Of a stretch of DNA of 64,000 nucleotides, positions 8,863-17,515 are shown piece after piece. A program made the translations under genes and the position numbers. Source of the stretch: Vibrio palustris. GTDB taxonomy: Bacteria; Pseudomonadota; Gammaproteobacteria; Enterobacterales; Vibrionaceae. Position 1 is the stretch's first letter, and each line of letters opens with the position of its first letter. Location: positions 682,001 to 746,000 of the forward strand of contig NZ_AP024887.1 of the NCBI RefSeq assembly GCF_024346995.1. The letters are read 5' to 3'. The notes under the pieces were generated by a model. That model was not told the origin of the DNA. It did no database searches and saw only the letters and a program-made list of their open reading frames with translations.

Positions 8863-10767
8863 ATGGCGTCTGATCTTCTGAATTTGGGTAGTCAAAGCGT
8901 TCTTACCGCTCAAAGACAACTCAATACCACCGGTCATAACATTTCCAATGTTAATACCGATGGTTACAGCCGACAGTCTGTAATCCAAGGGACGAATACA
9001 CCGCGTCAATTTGGCGGTCAGACCTATGGTATGGGCGTTCATGTGGACAATGTTCGCCGCTCTTGGGATCAGTTTGCCGTAAAAGAGTTGAATGTTGCCA
9101 CAACCCACCATGCGCACAATAAAGATCATGAACAAAATTTAGATATACTGTCTGGATTGTTGTCTTCAGTTTCATCGAAAAAAATCCCAGAAAACCTCAA
9201 TGAATGGTTTGATGCCGTAAAAACGTCAGCCGACACTCCTAATGATGTTGGTGCACGTAAAGTGGTTTTAGAAAAAGCCAGTACGATTGCGCAAAATCTC
9301 AATGATTTTGATGACACTGTGCGTCGTCAATTTAAAGAAACCAACAAAGGTTTAGATTTAGGTGTTAAGCGTATTAACCAATTAGCGGTTGAAATTCGTG
9401 ATGTACAACGCTTAATGATGCGTTCACCTGGTCCGCATAATGACTTGATGGATCGCCATGAGAAGTTAGTACGTGAGCTGTCTGAATACACCAAAGTTAC
9501 TGTGACAGAGCGTAAAAATGGTGAAGGATTTAATGTTCATATCGGTAATGGTAATACGTTAGTCTCGGGTACCGAAGCGAGTCAGTTAACCATGATTGAT
9601 GGTTATCCCGATGTACACCAACGCCGTTTAGCAATGGTAGAAGGTAAAGGTGTTAAAGCGATTACTCATCGTGATATTGGCGGTAAATTAGGGGCATTAT
9701 TTGAGCAGCGGGATAAGAACATTCCCAGTATGATGGATGAGATAGGGCGCTTATCTACTTCATTTGCATATCAAGTCAATAAATTACAACACCAAGGTTT
9801 GGATTTAAACGGTCGTGTTGGTGACGACCTGTTTACCGATGTTAATTCAGACCGTATCGCCAAATCACGAGTCATTGCCAATAGTCAGTCTCAAGCGGAT
9901 ATGGCGGTTTACATTGATGATGTAAGCCAACTAAAAGGGGGTGAATACGCACTTCATTATGATGGCAGTGACTATACCGTGACCACACCAAGTGGCCAGC
10001 AAAAAACCATGGTAGAAAGTGATGATGAGCTTTATGTTCGTGATCCCAATGGTGATTTAAAAATGTTGGATGGCATGCGTATACAAGTAAATAACGCTCC
10101 AGCTGATGGTGAACGTTTGTTAATTCGGCCCACTCGCAGTGGAGCTGCCGATATCCATGTGCAATTACAAGATCCAGACAGATTGGCAGCGCAAAGTTAT
10201 GAAGCGTCAACAACGTTTGCACAGGGTTCTGCTCAGTTCGATATTCAAAAAGCGGGAGCGCTGAAAGAATTTCAAGTCGTGATCGGTGACCAAGGCAATA
10301 CGTTCTCGCTCCGAGATAAAGACGGTAAAGTATTACTTGATGGTCAATCTTATCCTCCTGATGGGCCGGTAAGTTTTCAAGGTACAACCTTTGAATTATC
10401 GAAAGGTGCATTACCGAAAGATAAGTTCACGGCAAACCTTGTCCCTTCGGAAGGGGATAACGGCAACTTACTTAAAATGCTCACCATTCAAAATGCGAAA
10501 AATATGAATAACGATGAATCGACCTTGATTGATGTTTATCATAACTTAAACACTGACTTTGGTATGAAGCTATCGACCGCCTCTCGTTTAACCGATGTAG
10601 CGCGTTTAGAAAAAGAAGGTGCCGAAGAACGTGTGGCCTCTATCTCGGGAGTAAACCTAGATGAAGAAGCGGCTAATATGATGAAGTTTCAACAAGCCTA
10701 CATGGCCTCTTCGCGTATTATGCAAGCGGCAAGTGAAACATTTGACGCTATTTTGCGTTTGAGATAA
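8863..10767 (+). CDS. flgK: Hook-filament junction protein FlgK (HAP1)
   Basis: First hook-associated protein, joining hook to filament; secreted through the flagellar export channel. The 634-aa length is usual for Vibrio FlgK. The N-terminal axial signature is TTGHNISNVNTDGYSRQSV (about 27-45), and the C-terminal block NLDEEAANMMKFQQAYMASS is the conserved D0 helix. The start follows GGGGGCAAT. It is the first gene after a sigma-54 promoter, and flgL follows after 13 nt. Confidence 0.97.
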   Translation: MASDLLNLGSQSVLTAQRQLNTTGHNISNVNTDGYSRQSVIQGTNTPRQFGGQTYGMGVHVDNVRRSWDQFAVKELNVATTHHAHNKDHEQNLDILSGLLSSVSSKKIPENLNEWFDAVKTSADTPNDVGARKVVLEKASTIAQNLNDFDDTVRRQFKETNKGLDLGVKRINQLAVEIRDVQRLMMRSPGPHNDLMDRHEKLVRELSEYTKVTVTERKNGEGFNVHIGNGNTLVSGTEASQLTMIDGYPDVHQRRLAMVEGKGVKAITHRDIGGKLGALFEQRDKNIPSMMDEIGRLSTSFAYQVNKLQHQGLDLNGRVGDDLFTDVNSDRIAKSRVIANSQSQADMAVYIDDVSQLKGGEYALHYDGSDYTVTTPSGQQKTMVESDDELYVRDPNGDLKMLDGMRIQVNNAPADGERLLIRPTRSGAADIHVQLQDPDRLAAQSYEASTTFAQGSAQFDIQKAGALKEFQVVIGDQGNTFSLRDKDGKVLLDGQSYPPDGPVSFQGTTFELSKGALPKDKFTANLVPSEGDNGNLLKMLTIQNAKNMNNDESTLIDVYHNLNTDFGMKLSTASRLTDVARLEKEGAEERVASISGVNLDEEAANMMKFQQAYMASSRIMQAASETFDAILRLR

Positions 10768-10780
10768 GAGGAGGACGTTT

Positions 10781-11986
10781 ATGATTAATCGTATTTCGAG
10801 CTTCCATAATTACCAAGCCGTTCAGAACGACTTACGTCGTCAAGAGACCAAAGTACATCATAACCAAGAGCAATTAGCTTCCGGAAAAAAATTGCTAACA
10901 CCTGCTGATAACCCATTAGCCACCCATTACATTCAAAATGTGTCTCAACAAGAAGAGCAGTTACACCAGTATATCGATGCGATTACTCTTGTACGTAACC
11001 GCTTATCACATCAAGAAGTCTTAGTCTCTAATGCTGAAGAGTTCTCTGATGATGCTACGCGTAATGTGATGGAAATGATTAATGGTGCGTTATCACCACA
11101 AGATCGTGATGCGCATGCACGCGAATTGCAGGAAATGGAAAAGAATTTGATGCATTTGGCCAACTCACAAGATGAGTCTGGTAACTATGTGTTTGCAGGG
11201 ACAAAACCGAAAACACAGCCGTTTTTTCGTGATAACAACGGCAATGTGACGTATTCGGGCGATGGTTACCAGCGCAAAATGCGTATCTCTAATTCGTTAG
11301 AAATGCCTTTTAATAGTCCTGGTGATGAACTGTTTATGAAAATTGATAATCCGTTCGGAGATTTTGAGCCTAAGTATCAATTGCAATCAGGATCTGAATT
11401 ATTGTTAGACACGGCGAGAAATAGCCAAAGCGATGATGACTCGACTTATAAAGTCAGTTTTGTCGGGTTGCCGGGAGGGCAATTTGGCTATCAGTTAGAG
11501 CAAAATGACAGTGTCGTAAAAACCGGGGAATTTAACCCTAAAGAAGGGATTAATTACCAAGATGGCGATAACACTTTAAACATCAAGTTTAAGGGGCAAA
11601 TTAAAGCCGGTGATCAAGTGACACTAGAGCCACGTTCAACGTTTAGTTTGTTTGATAGTTTTCAAGATGCTATCAAATATTCGAAAGGCTCGGTCTCGGA
11701 CGCGTCATCGACAGCCGAATTGCAGCGAGCGTCAGAAGAGCTGCATGAAGGTTTTTTACATTTAACTAAGGCTCGCACCGATATTGGTGCTCGCTTGAAC
11801 ACGCTAGATATACAAGAAGATCAGCATCAAGATTTCAAAATTAGCTTAGCGAAGTCGAAAAGTGAATTTGAAGATCTTGATTACTCCGATGCAGTGATTG
11901 AGTTTAACGAAAACTCGCGCGCATTAGAGGCATCGCAAAAAGCATTTGGTAAGACTAAAGATTTAACTTTGTTTAATTATATATAA
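10781..11986 (+). CDS. flgL: Hook-filament junction protein FlgL (HAP3)
   Basis: Second junction protein between FlgK and the filament, related to flagellin. It has 401 aa. The flagellin-like N-terminus includes QEQLASGKKLLTPADNPLAT (about 29-48), and the C-terminus has the flagellin-like coiled-coil region. The gene starts 13 nt after flgK behind AGGAGGA. I see no convincing terminator immediately downstream; the next 200 bp lead to the flaA promoter. Confidence 0.96.
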   Translation: MINRISSFHNYQAVQNDLRRQETKVHHNQEQLASGKKLLTPADNPLATHYIQNVSQQEEQLHQYIDAITLVRNRLSHQEVLVSNAEEFSDDATRNVMEMINGALSPQDRDAHARELQEMEKNLMHLANSQDESGNYVFAGTKPKTQPFFRDNNGNVTYSGDGYQRKMRISNSLEMPFNSPGDELFMKIDNPFGDFEPKYQLQSGSELLLDTARNSQSDDDSTYKVSFVGLPGGQFGYQLEQNDSVVKTGEFNPKEGINYQDGDNTLNIKFKGQIKAGDQVTLEPRSTFSLFDSFQDAIKYSKGSVSDASSTAELQRASEELHEGFLHLTKARTDIGARLNTLDIQEDQHQDFKISLAKSKSEFEDLDYSDAVIEFNENSRALEASQKAFGKTKDLTLFNYI

Positions 11987-12187
11987 TTTCAATGCCTTAT
12001 GAGCAATGCCATAAGTGCAGAAGTCGGTTGGTTGTTTTTTGGTCTAGAAATTGCAGTGTATAAATTAGACGCGGCAATGATTAGCAATTACCGCTGTATA
12101 TGTATTCTTAGTGCTAATGCCTAAGATCGAGCAATATAAGCGTGTCTTATATGTTTATTGATTCATTATCAGTAGATATGAAAAAAC

Positions 12188-12202
12188 TGGCACACTATTT
12201 GT
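12188..12202 (+). promoter_or_regulatory. Sigma-54 type promoter of flaA
   Basis: TGGCAC-ACTAT-TTGT matches the -24/-12 consensus except that the final C is T. It lies about 140 bp before the flaA ATG, giving a predicted leader of about 128 nt. V. cholerae flaA is known to be the sigma-54/FlrC-dependent flagellin, which agrees. Confidence 0.72.
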
Positions 12203-12341
12203 ATTAATAATCATAGATAGGGTGAAAACCCGATTAAGTCGCCCTTTAGGCAGATTTAACCCAGTGATACACGGTCATGCTTCCCAAAGAGCTAAGCTGA
12301 CCGCTTCGCAAGGGCTTGCGAACTCGATAGGAGAGCAAACA

Positions 12342-13481
12342 ATGACCATTAACGTAAATACGAACGTGTCGGCAATGACCGCGCAACGTTACTTGAATAA
12401 AGCGAGCAATGATCTTAACACCTCGATGGAGCGTTTATCCTCAGGTAACCGTATTAATAGCGCTAAAGACGATGCGGCTGGTTTGCAAATATCAAACCGT
12501 TTGAACTCGCAGTCTCGTGGTCTTGATGTCGCGATGCGTAACGCTAACGACGGTATTTCTATTTCTCAAACTGCAGAAGGTGCGATGAACGAATCCACCA
12601 ATATTTTGCAACGTATGCGAGATCTAGCGCTACAGTCTGCGAATGGTACTAACTCAAGTTCTGAGCGTCGTGCTCTAGACGAAGAGTCATCAGCACTGCA
12701 AGATGAACTTAACCGAATCGCTGAAACGACATCATTTGGTGGACGTAAACTATTGAACGGTACGTTTGGAGAGTCTGCGTTTCAGATTGGTTCTGGTGCA
12801 GGTGAGGCGGTTATTATTGGTCTAACCAGTGTTCGTGCCGATGACTCTCGCATGGGGGGGGTAACCTTCCAAGGTGACCAAGGCAAGAATAAAGACTGGG
12901 GGGTTCCTGCGCAATCAAGAGACCTGAAGTTGGAATTTAATGATGCCCAAGGTGAGCCTAAAACTATCGATATTAATGCGAAAGCGGGTGATGATATCGA
13001 AGAAGTTGCAACGTATATCAATGGTCAAAACGATGACTTTACTGCCTCAGTTGACCAAGATGGCAAGCTGCAGCTTTTTGCCGCTAATGGCACAGTAAAC
13101 GGCAACCTAAGTATCTCTGGTGGCTTAGCGACAGAGCTTGGTTTAGCTGGCGGCCCAGGTGTGGCAACTACCGTTCAAGATATTGATTTAAATACTGTAG
13201 GTGGGTCACAAAATGCGGTTGGCGTGCTCGATGCAGCATTGAAATATGTCGACTCTCAACGTGCGGACTTAGGTGCTAAACAAAACCGTTTAGGCCACAG
13301 TATTAGTAACCTATCTAATATCCAAGAGAACGTTGAATCCTCGAAAAGTCGTATTAAAGATACCGATTTTGCTAAAGAGACAACGGCACTCACTAAAGCA
13401 CAGATTCTGCAACAAGCAGGGACAACCATCCTTGCTCAAGCAAAACAGTTGCCAAACGCTGCAATGCAGTTATTGCAGTAA
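12342..13481 (+). CDS. flaA: Flagellin FlaA
   Basis: Filament subunit; in V. cholerae the orthologous FlaA is the flagellin required for filament formation. The start at ATG 12342 gives 379 aa and the standard N-terminus [18 protein letters not shown], behind a clear AGGAG. The reading frame is open back to a GTG at 12222, but that extension is not flagellin-like. Conserved D0/D1 motifs are [20 protein letters not shown] near residue 40 and the C-terminal [19 protein letters not shown]. The C-terminus LLQ, rather than LLG as in the paralogues, matches V. cholerae FlaA as I recall it. A sigma-54 type promoter lies upstream and a terminator downstream. Confidence 0.95.
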   Translation: MTINVNTNVSAMTAQRYLNKASNDLNTSMERLSSGNRINSAKDDAAGLQISNRLNSQSRGLDVAMRNANDGISISQTAEGAMNESTNILQRMRDLALQSANGTNSSSERRALDEESSALQDELNRIAETTSFGGRKLLNGTFGESAFQIGSGAGEAVIIGLTSVRADDSRMGGVTFQGDQGKNKDWGVPAQSRDLKLEFNDAQGEPKTIDINAKAGDDIEEVATYINGQNDDFTASVDQDGKLQLFAANGTVNGNLSISGGLATELGLAGGPGVATTVQDIDLNTVGGSQNAVGVLDAALKYVDSQRADLGAKQNRLGHSISNLSNIQENVESSKSRIKDTDFAKETTALTKAQILQQAGTTILAQAKQLPNAAMQLLQ

Positions 13482-13671
13482 TGAAGGAAGCGCTATTATG
13501 ACGTCTAGACGTAGGTATGTAATAGCGCAACCTTGGCAACGTATTGTTTAATCAGGTAGAAACTCTCTCAAATCTACACCCTGTTTCTTAATGACCAAAA
13601 CAGTACGCTAGTGGTACGCCTTAATGTGATTCATTTCTCTGATCTCCACATTGGTAATGGCTACCACCCCT

Positions 13672-13711
13672 AGCCCCGGTTCTCTCAAAGGAATAGGGGC
13701 TTTTCTTTTTT
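13672..13711 (+). terminator. Probable terminator downstream of flaA
   Basis: AGCCCC and GGGGCT arms, with partial inner pairing, are followed by a T-rich tract (TTTTCTTTTTT). It lies about 190 bp beyond the flaA stop. Confidence 0.7.
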
Positions 13712-14117
13712 ATCTGCCCTCAAGAATTATATACCTGCTCGCTGTGCCTTCTTTTTCTCTACTCTAAGCTAAGCAACCCTCCTTGCTACCCTTATTTTTA
13801 TGAACTTAATAGTTACCCTTTGCACGCTTTATATTGCTGTGCGTGTACTACACAGAGCGTATCTCTTTAAGCTAGGTATGCGCTTTTCAGCTCTCCCTTT
13901 CGACTCAATCTCTTGGTATTCTTAAAGCCTTAACACTGATAGATTTGATAAATATTAGTGTTTATTGATACTTAGGGTTTATCGGCTTGAAATATGCGTG
14001 TCCCCGGCAGCAGAAGATGCAACTTTAATCTTATTGTTGGATTTGTGCTCAATATGAGTGCTTGCTTGCATATTTTTTCTTCAAGCCTGCATTTAGGTAA
14101 TAAAGCTTAATTTTTGC
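13712..14117. other. Non-coding stretch between flaA and flaC
   Basis: About 400 bp with stops in all frames at short intervals and no ribosome-site-plus-frame combination I would defend. I see no RNA gene or repeat in it. The flaC promoter begins at its right edge. Confidence 0.5.
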
Positions 14118-14144
14118 TCAAGGTAATTCATTCACGGTCGTTAT
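14118..14144 (+). promoter_or_regulatory. Sigma-28 type promoter of flaC
   Basis: TCAA-N15-GTCGTTAT resembles the FliA consensus (TAAA-N15-GCCGATAA). The spacer length is identical to those of the three other flagellin promoters in this window. The predicted start is near 14151. Confidence 0.75.
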
Positions 14145-14151
14145 AAAAGAT

Positions 14152-14237
14152 ACTTTGAGAGAACTACTGGTTTCCGAGACGTCGGATTACCACCTGGGAG
14201 TACCGAATACTCCGGACAATCATTAGGAGAACACCAC
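14152..14237 (+). promoter_or_regulatory. Structured 5' leader of flaC, shared element
   Basis: Positions 14152-14186 repeat, with only two single-base gaps, the leader of the flagellin at 45474 (45400-45436): ACTTTGAGAGAACTACT, then GGTTT and CCGAGACGTCGGA. The second part can fold into a hairpin with AGACGT in the loop. A second hairpin (GGAGTA-CCGAA-TACTCC) follows, just before the AGGAG ribosome site. Confidence 0.7.
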
Positions 14238-15371
14238 ATGGCGGTTAATGTAAATACAAACGTAGCAGCGATGACAGCACAGCGTTATTTGAATAGCGCA
14301 ACAAGTTCACAACAAACTTCAATGGAGCGTTTGTCATCTGGTTTTAGAATTAATAGTGCCAAAGACGATGCAGCCGGTTTACAAATTTCTAACCGCTTAA
14401 ATTCGCAAAGTCGAGGCTTGGATGTTGCGGTACGCAATGCGAACGATGGTATTTCGATTGCACAAACCGCGGAAGGAGCGATGAACGAAACGACTAATAT
14501 TTTGCAGCGTATTCGAGATCTTTCATTGCAATCAGCTAACGGTTCTAACTCATCTTCTGATCGTCAAGCGATTCAAGAAGAAGTCACCGCTCTCAACGAC
14601 GAATTAAATCGTGTTGCTGAAACCACATCATTCGGTGGTAATAAACTGCTTAATGGTACTTATAATACTAAATCATTCCAAATTGGTTCTGGTAGTGGTG
14701 AAGCGGTAATGCTAAGTCTAGCGAATATGCGTAGCGATAATATCCAAATGGGTGGTGAGAGCTATGTAGCTCAAACGGCGAAAGATAAAAGCTGGGGCGT
14801 GCCAGAGACAGGGAACGATTTGACGATCGATCTAACCGATAAAAATGGCCAAGCACAAACCATTACTATTCAAGCGAAACAAGGCGACGATATAGAAGAG
14901 CTAGCGACTTATATTAATGGTCAAACAGACTTAGTCAAAGCATCGGTAGATGAAGACGGAAAGCTACAAATGTTTGCCGGAAGTAACAAAGTCGATGGCC
15001 CATTAACGTTTAGTGGTGGCCTTGCTGGTGAGCTAAACATGGGCGCACAAACGCCACAAACGGTCAGTAATATTGATGTCGGTACGGTGGGCGGTTCGCA
15101 ACAAGCGGTAGCGATTGTCGATTCGGCATTGAAGTTTGTTGATAGTGAACGTGCGCAATTGGGTGCTTTCCAAAATCGTTTCGACCATGCGATTAGTAAC
15201 TTAGAAAACATTAATGAAAATGTGAATGCTTCTAAGAGCCGTATTAAAGATACAGATTTTGCCAAAGAAACGACGGCATTGACGAAAGCACAGATTTTAG
15301 GCCAAGCGTCTTCATCAGTCTTAGCTCAAGCGAAACAGGCACCACAAGCGGCATTATCACTATTAGGTTAA
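14238..15371 (+). CDS. flaC: Flagellin FlaC
   Basis: Accessory filament subunit, 377 aa, beginning [18 protein letters not shown] and ending SLLG. The D0/D1 motifs [20 protein letters not shown] (from about residue 44) and [19 protein letters not shown] are intact, with the usual short variable centre. Position directly after flaA and a sigma-28 type promoter match V. cholerae flaC. The RBS AGGAGAA lies 7 nt before the ATG. A bidirectional terminator separates it from the opposing tRNA operon. Confidence 0.92.
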   Translation: MAVNVNTNVAAMTAQRYLNSATSSQQTSMERLSSGFRINSAKDDAAGLQISNRLNSQSRGLDVAVRNANDGISIAQTAEGAMNETTNILQRIRDLSLQSANGSNSSSDRQAIQEEVTALNDELNRVAETTSFGGNKLLNGTYNTKSFQIGSGSGEAVMLSLANMRSDNIQMGGESYVAQTAKDKSWGVPETGNDLTIDLTDKNGQAQTITIQAKQGDDIEELATYINGQTDLVKASVDEDGKLQMFAGSNKVDGPLTFSGGLAGELNMGAQTPQTVSNIDVGTVGGSQQAVAIVDSALKFVDSERAQLGAFQNRFDHAISNLENINENVNASKSRIKDTDFAKETTALTKAQILGQASSSVLAQAKQAPQAALSLLG

Positions 15372-15394
15372 TCATTATAAGATGACCTAATAAC

Positions 15395-15426
15395 AAAAAA
15401 ACCCAGTCAAAAGACTGGGTTTTTTA
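15395..15426. terminator. Bidirectional terminator between flaC and the tRNA operon
   Basis: The stem ACCCAGTC/GACTGGGT with loop AAAA is flanked by A and T runs, so it can end both flaC (+) and the tRNA transcript (-). Confidence 0.92.
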
Positions 15427-15428
15427 TA

Positions 15429-15513
15429 TGGTGCGGAAGGGGAGACTTGAACTCCCACACCTTGCGGCGCCAGAACCTAAATCTGGTGCGTCTACCAATT
15501 TCGCCACTTCCGC
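15429..15513 (-). tRNA. tRNA-Leu (anticodon TAG), copy 1, last in operon
   Basis: An 85-nt gene including the encoded CCA. The acceptor stem GCGGAAG pairs with CTTCCGC, the anticodon loop is TTTAGGT, and the long variable arm is typical of tRNA-Leu. It is equivalent to E. coli leuW. Confidence 0.97.
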
Positions 15514-15572
15514 ATAATTCTTTATAGATAAATTGATCTAGATAGACGTATCAACTTATCGTTGTAATAAAA

Positions 15573-15649
15573 TGGTGGCTACGACGGGATTCGAACCTGT
15601 GACCCCATCATTATGAGTGATGTGCTCTAACCAACTGAGCTACGTAGCC
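15573..15649 (-). tRNA. tRNA-Met (anticodon CAT), copy 1
   Basis: A 77-nt gene with encoded CCA; acceptor stem GGCTACG/CGTAGCC and anticodon loop CTCATAA. The paired first base (G1-C72) indicates elongator rather than initiator Met; equivalent to E. coli metT/metU. Confidence 0.96.
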
Positions 15650-15661
15650 AAACATAAATAA

Positions 15662-15746
15662 TGGTGCGGAAGGGGAGACTTGAACTCCCACACCTTGCGG
15701 CGCCAGAACCTAAATCTGGTGCGTCTACCAATTTCGCCACTTCCGC
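15662..15746 (-). tRNA. tRNA-Leu (TAG), copy 2
   Basis: By eye identical to the copy at 15429, with encoded CCA. It forms the left end of the 246-bp tandem Leu-Gln unit. Confidence 0.97.
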
Positions 15747-15804
15747 ACGAATTTTTATAGATAATTTGACTAGGATAGACAATATCAAATCATCGTTGTA
15801 ATGA

Positions 15805-15879
15805 TGGCAGGTCTACCTGGATTCGAACCAGGGAATGACGGCATCAAAAGCCGTTGCCTTACCACTTGGCGATAGACCT
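15805..15879 (-). tRNA. tRNA-Gln (anticodon TTG), copy 1
   Basis: A 75-nt gene with encoded CCA; acceptor AGGTCTA/TAGACCT, anticodon loop TTTTGAT, T-loop GGTTCGAATCC. Equivalent to E. coli glnU/glnW. Confidence 0.97.
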
Positions 15880-15907
15880 ACAGTGACAGCATACGCTATC
15901 AAAATAA

Positions 15908-15992
15908 TGGTGCGGAAGGGGAGACTTGAACTCCCACACCTTGCGGCGCCAGAACCTAAATCTGGTGCGTCTACCAATTTCGCCACTTCCGC
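15908..15992 (-). tRNA. tRNA-Leu (TAG), copy 3
   Basis: Same sequence as the other Leu copies, in the second tandem Leu-Gln unit. Confidence 0.97.
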
Positions 15993-16050
15993 ACGAATTT
16001 TTATAGATAATTTGACTAGGATAGACAGTATCAAATCATCGTTGTAATGA

Positions 16051-16125
16051 TGGCAGGTCTACCTGGATTCGAACCAGGGAATGACGGCATCAAAAGCCGT
16101 TGCCTTACCACTTGGCGATAGACCT
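16051..16125 (-). tRNA. tRNA-Gln (TTG), copy 2
   Basis: Same sequence as the other Gln copies; second tandem unit. Frames read through this stretch are artefacts of the repeat. Confidence 0.97.
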
Positions 16126-16153
16126 ACAGTGACAGCATACGCTATCAAAATAA

Positions 16154-16238
16154 TGGTGCGGAAGGGGAGACTTGAACTCCCACACCTTGCGGCGCCAGAA
16201 CCTAAATCTGGTGCGTCTACCAATTTCGCCACTTCCGC
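16154..16238 (-). tRNA. tRNA-Leu (TAG), copy 4
   Basis: Same sequence as the other Leu copies; third tandem unit. Confidence 0.97.
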
Positions 16239-16296
16239 ACGAATTTTTATAGATAATTTGACTAGGATAGACAGTATCAAATCATCGTTGTAATGA

Positions 16297-16371
16297 TGGC
16301 AGGTCTACCTGGATTCGAACCAGGGAATGACGGCATCAAAAGCCGTTGCCTTACCACTTGGCGATAGACCT
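16297..16371 (-). tRNA. tRNA-Gln (TTG), copy 3
   Basis: Same sequence as the other Gln copies; third tandem unit. Confidence 0.97.
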
Positions 16372-16400
16372 ACAGTGACAGCATAACGCTATCAAAATAA

Positions 16401-16485
16401 TGGTGCGGAAGGGGAGACTTGAACTCCCACACCTTGCGGCGCCAGAACCTAAATCTGGTGCGTCTACCAATTTCGCCACTTCCGC
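16401..16485 (-). tRNA. tRNA-Leu (TAG), copy 5
   Basis: Same sequence as the other Leu copies; fourth tandem unit. Confidence 0.97.
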
Positions 16486-16543
16486 ACGAATTTTTATAGA
16501 TAATTTGACTAGGATAGACAGTATCAAATCATCGTTGTAATGA

Positions 16544-16618
16544 TGGCAGGTCTACCTGGATTCGAACCAGGGAATGACGGCATCAAAAGCCGTTGCCTTA
16601 CCACTTGGCGATAGACCT
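16544..16618 (-). tRNA. tRNA-Gln (TTG), copy 4
   Basis: Same sequence as the other Gln copies; fourth tandem unit. Confidence 0.97.
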
Positions 16619-16646
16619 ACAGTGACAGCATACACTATCAAAATAA

Positions 16647-16731
16647 TGGTGCGGAAGGGGAGACTTGAACTCCCACACCTTGCGGCGCCAGAACCTAAAT
16701 CTGGTGCGTCTACCAATTTCGCCACTTCCGC
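16647..16731 (-). tRNA. tRNA-Leu (TAG), copy 6
   Basis: Same sequence as the other Leu copies. Its 3' flank matches the tandem unit, but the other side continues to a Met tRNA, marking the edge of the amplified block. Confidence 0.97.
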
Positions 16732-16786
16732 ACGAATCTTATAGATAAACTGACTAGGATAGACGTGTCAATTTATCGTTGTAAAA

Positions 16787-16863
16787 TGGTGGCTACGACG
16801 GGATTCGAACCTGTGACCCCATCATTATGAGTGATGTGCTCTAACCAACTGAGCTACGTAGCC
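16787..16863 (-). tRNA. tRNA-Met (CAT), copy 2
   Basis: Same sequence as the copy at 15573, with encoded CCA. Confidence 0.96.
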
Positions 16864-16935
16864 ATCTTTTGAGCGAGACACTATAATATAATCTCGACTT
16901 AAGTTCCAATGCTTTAACATTAAAACTTTAAATAT

Positions 16936-17010
16936 TGGCAGGTCTACCTGGATTCGAACCAGGGAATGACGGCATCAAAAGCCGTTGCCTTACCACTTGG
17001 CGATAGACCT
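16936..17010 (-). tRNA. tRNA-Gln (TTG), copy 5
   Basis: Same sequence as the other Gln copies; third gene in transcription order, after Met and Leu. Confidence 0.97.
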
Positions 17011-17039
17011 ACAGTGACAGCATAACGCTATCAAAATAA

Positions 17040-17124
17040 TGGTGCGGAAGGGGAGACTTGAACTCCCACACCTTGCGGCGCCAGAACCTAAATCTGGTGC
17101 GTCTACCAATTTCGCCACTTCCGC
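17040..17124 (-). tRNA. tRNA-Leu (TAG), copy 7
   Basis: Same sequence as the other Leu copies; second gene of the operon in transcription order. Confidence 0.97.
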
Positions 17125-17161
17125 ATCTTTCCTAAAAGCTCTATGTAAAGCGCTTAGGAAA

Positions 17162-17238
17162 TGGTGGCTACGACGGGATTCGAACCTGTGACCCCATCAT
17201 TATGAGTGATGTGCTCTAACCAACTGAGCTACGTAGCC
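17162..17238 (-). tRNA. tRNA-Met (CAT), copy 3, first in operon
   Basis: Same sequence as the other Met copies, nearest the promoter. The Met-Leu-Gln order at the start of the operon matches the E. coli metT-leuW-glnU operon. Confidence 0.96.
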
Positions 17239-17292
17239 ATTCCTATTTATTGCTCTCAACTCAATGTTGCCTTATTGCTGAGAACGGTGCGC

Positions 17293-17321
17293 ATTATGCG
17301 GATATGACCGTGTACCGTCAA
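17293..17321 (-). promoter_or_regulatory. Promoter of the tRNA operon
   Basis: On the minus strand TTGACG, a 17-nt spacer and CATAAT are followed by the GC-rich discriminator GCGCACC. This is the arrangement of strong, stringently controlled stable-RNA promoters. It lies about 50 bp upstream of the first tRNA-Met. Confidence 0.88.
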
Positions 17322-17470
17322 CCGTTTTTTTGAATAAATCCCTTTAAAATGACCGTTCGAAGTTTTTTTAAGCAAAGAGGCGTGTTTATGATCAAAACCT
17401 GCTCTTAAAACGGCGGATTTATCGCTTAGACTTTAAAATAATTACGCATTTTATTGTGAGGGATAAAACA

Positions 17471-17498
17471 AAAAAGTCAGCACGTTGGCTGACTTTTT
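17471..17498 (-). terminator. Terminator of ychF
   Basis: Arms AAAAAGTCAGC and GCTGACTTTTT with a 6-nt loop; on the minus strand the stem ends in a T run. Confidence 0.88.
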
Positions 17499-17515
17499 AT
17501 CAAGTAGAAGGGCAA

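Larger units (their letters stand above)
15662..16646 (-). repeat. Four tandem copies of a 246-247 bp tRNA-Leu/tRNA-Gln unit
   Basis: Unit starts are at 15662, 15908, 16154 and 16401. The units include the spacers and differ by only a few bases: CAATATC versus CAGTATC in the first unit, an extra A in GCATAACG in the third, and TACACT for TACGCT in the fourth. This indicates recent tandem duplication or ongoing homogenisation. Confidence 0.95.

Noticed and set aside
9872..10411. A 179-residue minus-strand open frame inside flgK
   Set aside because: It is a shadow of the flgK coding sequence, with no ribosome site and a His/Leu-rich composition typical of antisense frames.
12222..12341. A 40-residue N-terminal extension of flaA from a GTG
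   Set aside because: Flagellin N-termini are strictly conserved and needed for export; a strong ribosome site precedes ATG 12342.
15813..16293. Identical 70-73 residue open frames repeated on both strands within the tRNA cluster
   Set aside because: They are frames running through the repeated tRNA genes and spacers; they lack ribosome sites and lie in stable RNA genes.
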